Below, one piece after another: positions 16,105-23,987 of a stretch of DNA of 64,000 bases. The position numbers and the translations under genes are program-made. Every line of letters starts with the position of its first letter. The first letter of the stretch is position 1. The notes under the pieces are model-generated. The model saw only the letters and a program-made list of their open reading frames with translations, was not told the DNA's origin and did no database searches. This DNA comes from Lachnospiraceae bacterium (lineage in GTDB: Bacteria; Bacillota; Clostridia; Lachnospirales; Lachnospiraceae): contig JAFXFO010000021.1 in NCBI GenBank assembly GCA_017520425.1, positions 1 through 64,000 of the forward strand, given 5' to 3'.

Positions 16105-16914
16105 ATGGCGCTAGATATGGGTAAGTATGCCAAAATGGCAAAGGCTGAGCGAAAATTGCCAATTATTTTTATGATTAATGAGAAGATGATTAGAAGTGAA
16201 AAATGGGATGGTGGAATGTATCATCGTGTAATAGCCGATATAATGAAAAATTTAGCTTATAGAAGTGTGGATGCGATAATGTCCGTAGTATCCTTTGGAG
16301 AAGGAGTTCATCTTTGGAGTGGATTTAAAAAATATGATGAATATACTGATAAAGAATGGCCTAAAATGACGACATCAGGAAAATCAGTGTTTAATATCGG
16401 TCTTACATTAGTAAAGGATATGTTAGAGGATATTGATACCACACCGGAAGGTAATTATGATCCGATAGTGGTATTGATTTCAAGTGATGAAGTTTCTCCC
16501 GGTTATAAAAATGAACTTAAAATTCTTAAAAACAATGGTAGATTTAAGGATATTCAGAGAATAGGAATAGCAGACTTATCTTATGACGGAAGTTCTTCGT
16601 ATTGGAGTAACAATTATACAGGCAATAAGGAAGCTCAAGTAAATAGTAAGGCGCCCCAAATTCTTAAAGAGTTTGCTGGAAACAATATTACTTTGTTTAT
16701 TTCTGATATCAAGTATGATAGTTGGTGTACAGTTTCTAATTGGATAACAACAGAATATAAGGATGAAGATACATGGTTCTGTCCAGTGTTGAGTATGATG
16801 GAATTGAGATACACAGAGGATGAAAAACACCATGCAAGAAAGATTTGTGAGAATGAGACATCCGGATATAAAGGCTTGTCTATTTTTAAAGGTTTTGGAA
16901 ATATGTTTACTTAA
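16105..16914 (+). CDS. Cassette gene 5: VWA-like (TerY-like) protein with degenerate MIDAS
   Basis: A 269-residue protein with the layout of a von Willebrand A domain: strand plus MIDAS position LPIIFMINEKMI (residues 18-29), helix, then VDAIMSVVSFGEGVHLW, a TSGKSVFNIGLTLVKDML segment with a TerY-like threonine/serine loop, and PIVVLISSDEVSPGYKNEL in the place of the usual TDGEP motif. The MIDAS DxSxS is replaced by NxKxI, so metal-dependent ligand binding is probably lost. ATG 16105 is preferred over the upstream in-frame start because AAAAGGAG precedes it. Pairing of TerB-like and VWA proteins is a known theme of tellurium/stress systems. Confidence 0.7.
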   Translation: MALDMGKYAKMAKAERKLPIIFMINEKMIRSEKWDGGMYHRVIADIMKNLAYRSVDAIMSVVSFGEGVHLWSGFKKYDEYTDKEWPKMTTSGKSVFNIGLTLVKDMLEDIDTTPEGNYDPIVVLISSDEVSPGYKNELKILKNNGRFKDIQRIGIADLSYDGSSSYWSNNYTGNKEAQVNSKAPQILKEFAGNNITLFISDIKYDSWCTVSNWITTEYKDEDTWFCPVLSMMELRYTEDEKHHARKICENETSGYKGLSIFKGFGNMFT

Positions 16915-16975
16915 GAACAATGCCAGAAAATTGGGTGGCTAAAATTGTAAAAACTCATGATTTACCTAAAAGCAT

Positions 16976-17010
16976 AAAGCAAGTGCTTACCATTTGTAAG
17001 CACTTGCTTT
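16976..17010. terminator. Bidirectional terminator between the cassette and the XRE regulator
   Basis: AAAGCAAGTGCTTAC and GTAAGCACTTGCTTT form a perfect 15-bp stem with a five-base loop; A and T runs on both sides allow it to serve the cassette on the plus strand and the regulator gene on the minus strand. Confidence 0.92.
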
Positions 17011-17016
17011 ATTTCC

Positions 17017-17943
17017 CTACTTCCCCATCAACCCCTTACACTTCTCAGCCTGTCTCATGGGGAATTTGATACCCACATCATCCTCCCACTCTTCGAAGAT
17101 GTGCACCAGTCTCATCCATGCTTCGTAGGCTTTGGCGAAGTCGCCTAATTCCTCATGGCACCATGCGATGGAGAATAAGGATTCCAGCATATCAGGATCC
17201 AGTTCATAATGCTTTTCCCAGTACAGGAAGGCTTCCTCATACTTTTTCAGTTCCTTGCAGGTGTCACCGGCGATGCTGTAGATATAGGATTCTTCCGGAT
17301 ACTTGGCCATGATATCCTTTGACACACGGTAGCATTCTTCATACTGCTTTGCCCAGTAATAGGCAACTGCCAGACAAATCCATTCTTTTGCATTCTCCGG
17401 TGCCTCCTTCACTGCCTGCAACTGTTCGTCAATACATTGCTGATCAAGACCCATTTCACCGGCACGGAACCATACCTTGAAAATCTTGTTTTTATAGTAG
17501 AATTCCGGGTCCACGTCCTTACACAGTTCCATGGCTTTGTCCACACTTTCCAAGGTTTTGTTTCTGCTAATCTGGAACATTCTCATGTGTAACCAGGCAT
17601 TGGAATGATAATCTTCGGCGATAAGGGGACCTTCCTTTTTCAGGCGTTCAAACTCTGCCACAGCGGCCATGAAATCATCATAGCGGTAAGCATCCCCAAA
17701 CTCTGCCACCAGGCGGTAGAAGAGTTTGCCATGTTCCTGCAGATTCTCCCGGAACAAATCATCCACCAGCACATCATAGAGGCGGGCGATTTCCGGCAGT
17801 AGCAGGATATCCGGGAAGGTGGCACCGGTTTCCCAGCGGGACACGGACTGGGCGCTGACACCCAGCTTATCAGCCACCTGTTCCTGGGTCATCTGCTTAT
17901 CCAGTCGTAACTTTCGTAAATTCTTTGAAAATGTATCGTTCAT
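17017..17943 (-). CDS. XRE-family regulator with TPR-like sensor domain
   Basis: A 308-residue DNA-binding protein. Residues 5-60 are a Cro/C1-type helix-turn-helix (LRKLRLDKQMTQEQVADKLGVSAQSVSRWETG), followed by helical repeats with TPR-like spacing (AYYWAKQYEECYRVSKDIMAKYPEE, GDTCKELKKYEEAFLYWEKHYELDPD), an arrangement seen in many Firmicutes regulators that sense peptides or metabolites. The start MNDTF (17943) is chosen because an AAAGGAG site sits just upstream; the six-codon longer form would place that site inside the gene. It points away from the MarR-ABC operon and toward the cassette, and it could regulate either. Target genes unknown. Confidence 0.85.
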   Translation of the reverse strand: MNDTFSKNLRKLRLDKQMTQEQVADKLGVSAQSVSRWETGATFPDILLLPEIARLYDVLVDDLFRENLQEHGKLFYRLVAEFGDAYRYDDFMAAVAEFERLKKEGPLIAEDYHSNAWLHMRMFQISRNKTLESVDKAMELCKDVDPEFYYKNKIFKVWFRAGEMGLDQQCIDEQLQAVKEAPENAKEWICLAVAYYWAKQYEECYRVSKDIMAKYPEESYIYSIAGDTCKELKKYEEAFLYWEKHYELDPDMLESLFSIAWCHEELGDFAKAYEAWMRLVHIFEEWEDDVGIKFPMRQAEKCKGLMGK

Positions 17944-18106
17944 AGGTATTCTCCTTTTCATATCTTAGATTCAAGTTTTTAAGCGCGCTTCGTAACTTCA
18001 TGCCTTTAGTATAGCGGGGAAGAATGCAAAAATCCATATCACATTTTAAGTGAGAACTCTTGGTTTCTGAGAGTTGGAGATTTATGCAAATACTTAAACT
18101 TCCCCA

Positions 18107-18135
18107 TTGACATACCTTTCTTTTTATATTACAAT
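18107..18135 (+). promoter_or_regulatory. Promoter of the MarR-ABC operon
   Basis: Consensus TTGACA (18107-18112), a 17-bp spacer and TACAAT (18130-18135). The six-fold 15-bp repeat begins 17 bp downstream. Confidence 0.85.
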
Positions 18136-18152
18136 GAATTTGTTCAATGACG

Positions 18153-18242
18153 AACAGTTCAAAGCAAAACAGTCAAAACATGAACAGTTCGCGTCGAAAC
18201 AGTCCAAAGACAAACAGTTCAAAGGTAAACTATTCCAAAGGA
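18153..18242 (+). repeat. Six tandem 15-bp repeats in the MarR leader
   Basis: Repeats begin at 18153, 18168, 18183, 18198, 18213 and 18228, each a variant of AACAGTTCAAAGnnA; the core GAACAGTTC is a perfect 9-bp palindrome in copies 1 and 3. The array lies between the promoter and the marR ribosome site, a natural place for an autoregulatory operator, although it could also be read in frame as pentapeptide repeats of an N-terminal extension without a ribosome site. Confidence 0.85.
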
Positions 18243-18250
18243 GGTACCAA

Positions 18251-18733
18251 ATGCAGGAATTGGATAATAAAGTCGGCTATATGATTCATAAAGTGGATAT
18301 GGGAGTGAAGAAGATTCTGGATGCTACTTTGAAGGCTGCGGGTTACGATGAAGCTACCCTGATGCATGGGTGGATTTTGAAGTACCTGTATGACAACAGC
18401 TCCAAGGATATCTACCAGAGAGATATCGAGAAGCAGTTTGGTATCGGCAGGTCTACGGTTACTACCATTATCCAGCTTATGGAGAAGCGAGACCTGATAC
18501 GCAGGGAAGCGGTAGAAGCGGATGCCCGGTTGAAGAAGGTGATTCTGACCGAGAAGGGGAAGGAGTACCATGACCTGGTAGGTGCAACCATTAACGATAT
18601 CAATCGTAAGGTGATGATGGGGATTTCCGATGAAGAGAAGCAGTTTTTCCTGGGCACCTTTGCCAAGATTGAGGAGAATCTTCGGGCAGCCAAGAAAGAG
18701 ATTACAGAAGTAAATTCTGAGAATAAGCAGTAG
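18251..18733 (+). CDS. MarR-family transcriptional regulator
   Basis: A 160-residue winged-helix regulator. The dimerisation helices flank a DNA-binding core with KDIYQRDIEKQFGIGRSTVTTIIQLMEKRDLIRREAVEADARLKKVILTEKGKEY (about residues 57-111), the standard MarR recognition helix and wing. ATG 18251 has AAAGGAGG at the proper distance; a longer frame from 18107 begins inside the promoter and is not credible. It heads an operon with the two ABC half-transporters (13 bp and 2 bp gaps), so it most likely represses its own operon and responds to a drug or metabolite exported by the pump. Six tandem repeats upstream may be its operator. Confidence 0.92.
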   Translation: MQELDNKVGYMIHKVDMGVKKILDATLKAAGYDEATLMHGWILKYLYDNSSKDIYQRDIEKQFGIGRSTVTTIIQLMEKRDLIRREAVEADARLKKVILTEKGKEYHDLVGATINDINRKVMMGISDEEKQFFLGTFAKIEENLRAAKKEITEVNSENKQ

Positions 18734-18746
18734 CAGGAGGAGTAAG

Positions 18747-20495
18747 ATGTTTAAGACGTTACTAAAACAAGTGAAGCAGTACAAATGGGTAGCCATTGCC
18801 ACCCCGCTTTGTATGCTTTTAGAGGTGTTGATGGAGACCATGATTCCTTTTCTGATGGCGTCCATCATTGATAAGGGTGTAAATGCCGGAGATATGGGAC
18901 ATATCATTAAGATAGGTGTCCTGATGATTGGTACCGCACTCATTGGTCTGGCGGGCGGTCTTTTAGGAGGCTGCTTTGGTGCTAAGGCATCCACCGGCTT
19001 TGCAAGGAATCTGCGTGAGGCCATGTACAATCATATCCAGACCTTTTCCTTTGCCAATATTGATAAGTTCAGTACCGCAGGTCTGATTACCCGTATGACG
19101 ACGGATGTAAACAGTCTGCAGATGTCCTTTCAGATGTGTCTTCGTATGGCCATGAGAGCACCTGCCAGTATGATTTGCGCTCTGGTGATGGCTTTTTCCA
19201 TCAACGCGAAGCTTTCCATGATTTATTTGGTGGCAGTAGCCTTTTTGGGTGTGGTGTTGTTCTTCCTGATTCGTAAGGGTAGCGGGCTGTTCCGTGCCGC
19301 TTTCCCCAAGTATGATGAGCTGAATGCTTCCGTACAGGAGAATGTATCCGCCATCCGTGTGGTAAAGGCTTTTGTTCGTGAAGAAGAGGAAACCAGGAAG
19401 TTTAAGAAAGCCAGCAACAATATTTATAAAGTTTTCTCTAAAGCAGAAAAGTATATGATTTTAAACGGTCCTTTGATGCAGCTGACCGTATATACCTGTA
19501 TCATTCTGATCAGCTGGTTCGGTGCCAAGATGATTGTAGGTACTGAATTAACAACCGGTGAATTAATGAGCTTATTGGCTTATTGTATGAATATCCTGAT
19601 GAACCTGATGATGCTTTCCATGCTCTTTATCATGCTTTCCATGAGTTTGGCAAGTGCAGAGCGTGTCAGCGAAGTATTGAATGAAACCAGTAGTCTGCAG
19701 AATCCTGAGAATCCTATTATGGAGGTAAAGGACGGCAGCATCGTATTTAAGAATGTGGACTTCGGCTACAATACTACCAGTGAGAAGCCGGTGCTTCGAG
19801 ATATCAATCTGGAGATTAAGGCGGGCGAAACCATCGGTATCATGGGTGGTACCGGTACCGGTAAGACCAGTCTGATTAACCTTATCAGCCGTCTTTATGA
19901 CGTTACTGACGGTGAGGTGCTGGTAGGCGGTCACAATGTAAAAGAGTACGATATGGAAGCTCTTCGTGAACAGGTGGCGGTGGTACTGCAGAAGAATGTA
20001 TTATTCTCCGGTACCATATACGAGAACCTGCGCTGGGGTAACAGCGAGGCTACGGATGATGAGTGTAAGCAGGCATGTAAGCTGGCCTGTGCCGATGAAT
20101 TTATAGAGCGTTTTACGGATAAATACGATACTTACATAGAGCAGGGTGGTAGTAACGTATCCGGCGGACAGAAGCAGAGACTTTGTATCGCCAGAGCCCT
20201 ACTTAAGAAGCCCAAGGTGCTCATCTTAGATGACAGTACCAGTGCGGTGGATACCGCTACCGATGCGAAGATCAGGAAGGCGTTCCGTGAGGATTTGCCG
20301 GGTATTACCAAGCTGATTATCGCTCAGCGTATTTCCAGTATCCAGGATGCGGACCGCATCATTGTTATGGATGACGGCGAAATCAACGGTTTCGGTACCC
20401 ATGAGGAGCTTTTGGAGACCAATGCCATCTATCGTGAGGTTTACGAATCTCAGACCGGCGGCAGTGGTGACTTTGACGAGAAGGAGGCGGATTAA
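18747..20495 (+). CDS. ABC exporter half-transporter 1 (degenerate ATPase site)
   Basis: A 582-residue fused membrane-ATPase subunit: six transmembrane helices in residues 15-310 and an ATPase domain from about 335. Walker A is GGTGTGKTS near residue 370, the signature is VSGGQKQR near 470 and Walker B is VLILDDSTSAVD. The catalytic glutamate after Walker B is replaced by aspartate, and the switch histidine position reads AQRISS instead of AHRLS, so its own ATP site is the degenerate one. This is the hallmark of the first subunit of heterodimeric exporters such as LmrCD or BmrCD. The partner starts 2 bp downstream. Substrate probably a drug or peptide. Confidence 0.95.
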   Translation: MFKTLLKQVKQYKWVAIATPLCMLLEVLMETMIPFLMASIIDKGVNAGDMGHIIKIGVLMIGTALIGLAGGLLGGCFGAKASTGFARNLREAMYNHIQTFSFANIDKFSTAGLITRMTTDVNSLQMSFQMCLRMAMRAPASMICALVMAFSINAKLSMIYLVAVAFLGVVLFFLIRKGSGLFRAAFPKYDELNASVQENVSAIRVVKAFVREEEETRKFKKASNNIYKVFSKAEKYMILNGPLMQLTVYTCIILISWFGAKMIVGTELTTGELMSLLAYCMNILMNLMMLSMLFIMLSMSLASAERVSEVLNETSSLQNPENPIMEVKDGSIVFKNVDFGYNTTSEKPVLRDINLEIKAGETIGIMGGTGTGKTSLINLISRLYDVTDGEVLVGGHNVKEYDMEALREQVAVVLQKNVLFSGTIYENLRWGNSEATDDECKQACKLACADEFIERFTDKYDTYIEQGGSNVSGGQKQRLCIARALLKKPKVLILDDSTSAVDTATDAKIRKAFREDLPGITKLIIAQRISSIQDADRIIVMDDGEINGFGTHEELLETNAIYREVYESQTGGSGDFDEKEAD

Positions 20496-20497
20496 GT

Positions 20498-22450
20498 ATG
20501 GCTGAAGCAAGACCTGCAGCAAGACCTATGGGACCTATGCGTGGCCCGGGCGGTCCGGGAGCCCGGGGCATGAGAGGACCCAGACCCAAGATTAAGAATC
20601 CCGGCAAACTCTTTATGAGAGTGATGAAATATGTATTCAGAGATTATGCGATTCCTTATATCATCGTAATTGCATGTATTTTCATCGGTGTATTTGCAAG
20701 TATTCAGGGTACTTTGTTTACCAAGACCTTGATTGATGAGTATATTACTCCCTTTTTGCTGACACCAACACCGGATTTTACTCCTTTGGCTAAGGCTATC
20801 GGAAGAGTGGCTATATTCTATGCCATCGGTATCATATCCGGCTACACCCAGAACCGTATTATGATTAATGTTACCCAGGGAGTACTCCGAAACTTACGTG
20901 ATGAGCTTTTCGAACATATGGAGAAGCTGCCCATTAAGTACTTCGATACCCACGCACACGGCGATATCATGTCCGTATATACCAACGATATTGATACCAT
21001 GCGTCAGCTCATCAGCCAGAGTATTCCTCAGATGGTTAACAGTGTGGTAACGGTCATCAGTGTGTTTATCAGTATGGTGATTCTGAACGTTCCTTTGACT
21101 GTTTTGACCTTAGTTATGGTAGCTGTTATGATGTTCTGTGCCTCTAAAACTGCCGGCAACAGTGGTAAGTATTTCTTGGAGCAGCAGAAGAATTTAGGTA
21201 CCGTAAACGGCTTCATCGAGGAGATGATTGAAGGACAAAAGGTAGTAAAGGTATTCTGCCACGAAGAAGAGAATATGACTCAGTTTAAGGAATTAAATGA
21301 TAACCTCTTTGTCAGTGCGAATAAGGCACATACCTATGCCAATATTTTAGGACCTATCAATGCCCAGCTGGGTAATGTAAGCTATGTGCTCTGTGCCATT
21401 GCCGGCGGTGCACTGGCACTTAGCGGTATCAGCGGATTGACTCTGGGCGGACTTGCCAGCTTCTTAACCTTTAACAAGAGCTTTAATATGCCCATCAACC
21501 AGGTGACCCAGCAGCTCAACTCCATCATCATGGCACTGGCCGGTGCGGAAAGATATTTTAATCTGTTGGATGCTGAGGTGGAGACCGATGAGGGCTATGT
21601 GACTTTGGTAAATGCCAAGGAAGAAAACGGTAAGCTGGTAGAATGTGAAGAACGTACCGGACGTTGGGCATGGAAGCATACCCATCAGGCAGACGGTAGT
21701 GTGGATTATGTGGAATTAAAGGGTGAAGTAGTGTTTGATTTCGTGGATTTCGGGTATACTGATGAAAAGATGGTACTTCACGATATTGAACTCTATGCGA
21801 AGCCGGGACAGAAGATTGCCTTTGTAGGCTCCACCGGTGCCGGTAAGACCACCATTACCAACCTGATTAACCGTTTCTATGATATCCAGGATGGTAAGAT
21901 TCGTTATGACGGAATCAATGTCAATAAAATAAAGAAGTCGGATTTACGACGCTCTCTGGGTATGGTACTTCAGGAGACACATCTCTTTACCGGTACCGTA
22001 GCGGACAATATCCGTTTCGGTAAGCTGGATGCCACAGATGAGGAAGTGGTGGCAGCAGCAAAGCTGGCCAATGCGGATGCATTTATCGCCAGACTGCCTC
22101 AGGGATATGATACCATGCTGGTTGGCGACGGAGCCAACTTAAGTCAGGGCCAGCGCCAGCTTTTAGCCATTGCCCGTGCGGCTATCGCAGACCCGCCGGT
22201 ACTGATTTTGGATGAGGCGACCAGCTCCATCGATACCAGAACCGAGCGTATTATCCAGGAAAGTATGGACCGACTGATGCATGGCAGAACCACCTTTGTT
22301 ATTGCACACAGATTGTCCACCGTTAAGAATTCCGACTGTATCATGGTTTTAGAGCAGGGAAGAATAATCGAAAGAGGTACCCATGAACAATTGTTAGAAG
22401 AAAAGGGTAAATATTATCAGCTGTATACAGGTAATGCGATTGGAGCGTAA
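20498..22450 (+). CDS. ABC exporter half-transporter 2 (canonical ATPase site)
   Basis: A 650-residue partner subunit. It has a glycine/proline/arginine-rich N-terminal tail of about 35 residues (PMGPMRGPGGPGARGMRGPRPK), six membrane helices, an insert before the ATPase domain (residues 360-410), then Walker A GSTGAGKTT near 445, signature LSQGQRQ and Walker B LILDEATSSIDT with the catalytic glutamate, and the H-loop AHRLST. The signature LSQGQ rather than LSGGQ is common in the second subunit of heterodimeric exporters, since it faces the degenerate site. It is directly coupled to subunit 1 and to MarR. Confidence 0.95.
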   Translation: MAEARPAARPMGPMRGPGGPGARGMRGPRPKIKNPGKLFMRVMKYVFRDYAIPYIIVIACIFIGVFASIQGTLFTKTLIDEYITPFLLTPTPDFTPLAKAIGRVAIFYAIGIISGYTQNRIMINVTQGVLRNLRDELFEHMEKLPIKYFDTHAHGDIMSVYTNDIDTMRQLISQSIPQMVNSVVTVISVFISMVILNVPLTVLTLVMVAVMMFCASKTAGNSGKYFLEQQKNLGTVNGFIEEMIEGQKVVKVFCHEEENMTQFKELNDNLFVSANKAHTYANILGPINAQLGNVSYVLCAIAGGALALSGISGLTLGGLASFLTFNKSFNMPINQVTQQLNSIIMALAGAERYFNLLDAEVETDEGYVTLVNAKEENGKLVECEERTGRWAWKHTHQADGSVDYVELKGEVVFDFVDFGYTDEKMVLHDIELYAKPGQKIAFVGSTGAGKTTITNLINRFYDIQDGKIRYDGINVNKIKKSDLRRSLGMVLQETHLFTGTVADNIRFGKLDATDEEVVAAAKLANADAFIARLPQGYDTMLVGDGANLSQGQRQLLAIARAAIADPPVLILDEATSSIDTRTERIIQESMDRLMHGRTTFVIAHRLSTVKNSDCIMVLEQGRIIERGTHEQLLEEKGKYYQLYTGNAIGA

Positions 22451-22473
22451 GTGCAGCTGAAATTGGTGAAAAA

Positions 22474-23406
22474 ATGACATTCATTTTACTTTTTATTGGT
22501 TTCATCCTATTTGCTTTGCTGGTTTTGTATGGGATGTTTTACATCATCTTTCGCAGAAACAGGTCTACCAATAAGGACGACCGTCTGACGCCGAAGGGCG
22601 AACAATACGAGACTTACGCAGAAGTAATACGACGGGCAGTAGACCGGGTACTGCCCGTCCCCTATGAGGAGGTTTGTATCACCTCAAGGGATGGATTAAA
22701 ACTGTACGGCCGGTACTATCATCATAAGGACGATGCCCCTTTGGGCATTTTCTTTCACGGCTATCGAAGCGGCCCCATACTGGATGGCAACGGAGGGTAT
22801 CTGATTTGTGAAAGACGGGGCTACAATGTGCTGATTGTCACCCAGCGTGCTCATGGCAAGAGTGAAGGCAATGTAATGACCTTCGGGATCAGGGAACGGC
22901 TGGACTGTCTGGACTGGATTACTTACGCCAATGAACGGTTTGGTAGGGAAGTACCTATTATTTTGATGGGGATGTCCATGGGAGCGGCTACGGTACTGAT
23001 GGCAGCAGGCGAAGAATTGCCTGAGAATGTGAAAGGCGTTATTGCAGACAGTCCTTTTACCGCACCGGGGGATATCATCCGGACGGTGATGAAGGATTAC
23101 AAGCTGCCGGTGAAGCTGTTGTATCCGTTGGCAAAGCTTAGTGCCCGGATATTCGGAGGTTTCGACCTGGAGGAAACCAGTGCCCGGGAAGCAGTAAAAA
23201 AGAGTAAAATCCCCATCCTCTTTATCCACGGTGAGGATGACAGATTTGTGCCCTGTCACATGGGCAAGGAGTGCTATGAGGGATGCGGCAGCAACAAGCG
23301 TATTCTGACAGTGGAAGGTGCCGGACATGGCTTAAGCCACTGCGTGGACGCGGTAAGGTATGAAGCTTGCGTGGATGAGTTTTTGGATGAAGTAGTGGCT
23401 GTGTAA
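22474..23406 (+). CDS. Membrane-anchored alpha/beta hydrolase
   Basis: A 310-residue protein with an N-terminal transmembrane helix (residues 2-26) followed by an alpha/beta-hydrolase domain of the serine aminopeptidase S33/esterase type. The oxyanion-hole motif FFHGYRSG is at about residue 90, the nucleophile elbow GMSMGAA near 170, the acid in HGEDDRFVP near 260 and the catalytic histidine in GAGHGLSH near 288. It starts 23 bp after the ABC gene, so it probably reads through from that operon, and is followed by a terminator. Substrate unknown; a role in modifying a transported or cell-envelope compound is possible. Confidence 0.9.
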   Translation: MTFILLFIGFILFALLVLYGMFYIIFRRNRSTNKDDRLTPKGEQYETYAEVIRRAVDRVLPVPYEEVCITSRDGLKLYGRYYHHKDDAPLGIFFHGYRSGPILDGNGGYLICERRGYNVLIVTQRAHGKSEGNVMTFGIRERLDCLDWITYANERFGREVPIILMGMSMGAATVLMAAGEELPENVKGVIADSPFTAPGDIIRTVMKDYKLPVKLLYPLAKLSARIFGGFDLEETSAREAVKKSKIPILFIHGEDDRFVPCHMGKECYEGCGSNKRILTVEGAGHGLSHCVDAVRYEACVDEFLDEVVAV

Positions 23407-23415
23407 TAGAGAATA

Positions 23416-23458
23416 AAAGGTGTAGAGTCTTGAAAATTTAATGAGACTTTACACCTTT
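23416..23458. terminator. Bidirectional terminator after the hydrolase gene
   Basis: AAAGGTGTAGAGTCT and AGACTTTACACCTTT form a 15-bp stem with one mismatch around a 13-base loop. It serves the hydrolase gene and the small minus-strand gene. Its right side is also one arm of a longer-range inverted repeat (see findings). Confidence 0.85.
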
Positions 23459-23469
23459 GTTATTGTTAC

Positions 23470-23664
23470 TTAATGATTGTGGTATTTTTCTTCGAGTTTG
23501 CTGATGTCGGTGAACCCGCAGGCGTGTAATTGAATTCTTAGAAGTTCTAATTCTCTGTCCAAAATAGCATCCTTATTATCGCTATATTTTACAGATAAAA
23601 GCAGATTGAATTTGTCTAACATTTCTTTGATCATTTCTTCTCTTGTCATTGTGTTATCATCCAT
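23470..23664 (-). CDS. Small hypothetical protein (64 aa)
   Basis: A 64-residue, helical, acidic protein (MDDNTMTREEMIKEMLDK...) of no recognised family. The C-terminal half, ILDRELELLRIQLHACGFTDISKLEEKYHNH, has the length and helix-turn-helix look of Spo0E-like phosphatases, but the SQELD motif that defines them is not present. A GAAAGGA site lies upstream; alternative starts at GTG three codons earlier or ATG five codons later are possible. The gene is enclosed by a 28-bp inverted repeat. Coding status is moderate. Confidence 0.5.
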   Translation of the reverse strand: MDDNTMTREEMIKEMLDKFNLLLSVKYSDNKDAILDRELELLRIQLHACGFTDISKLEEKYHNH

Positions 23665-23748
23665 TCCTTTCACCGTCCTTTCAAAATATAAGTATATTTA
23701 TATATAAGGACTTTTGTTGAAGGTGTAAAGCCTTATTAAGTTTTCAAG

Positions 23749-23900
23749 GAACGATTGAAGGGAGATTAAGAAAGCGAAATTTTGATACTTGATAGTACGA
23801 AATTAAGATGTATTTTAGAATAACAGATTATCAGATAGATTACAAGAGTGAATTATCTGCCGGTTTCACAGATGTAGGAGAAGGAAGAAAAAAATAATTG
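23749..23900. other. Non-coding gap, no feature seen
   Basis: About 150 bp of A+T-rich sequence between the inverted-repeat arm and the candidate ECF promoter. No hairpin, promoter or ORF stood out. Confidence 0.4.
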
Positions 23901-23906
23901 AATTGT

Positions 23907-23935
23907 GAAACTTTTTTAAGACTTGTGTGTTTTAT
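23907..23935 (+). promoter_or_regulatory. Candidate ECF-sigma promoter of the metallopeptidase gene
   Basis: TGAAACTTTT (23907-23916), 13 bp, then GTTTTA (23930-23935). The same -35 box is found twice at the ECF sigma locus (50661 and 50882) with GTATTA 14 bp downstream. The gene it would drive is a paralogue of the two metallopeptidases in the sigma operon. Confidence 0.6.
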
Positions 23936-23987
23936 GTATGAAAGCGTAAAACGCAGCAATTTTTTTGGAACAGAAAGGAATGAGGGA

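Noticed and set aside
16920-16990. Short frame MPENWVAKIVKTHDLPKSIK right after the VWA gene
   Set aside because: Protein-like but with no ribosome site, and it runs straight into the terminator stem; at most a gene remnant.
18107-18250. N-terminal extension of MarR with pentapeptide repeats
   Set aside because: Its start codon is the -35 box of the promoter; the ATG at 18251 has the ribosome site.
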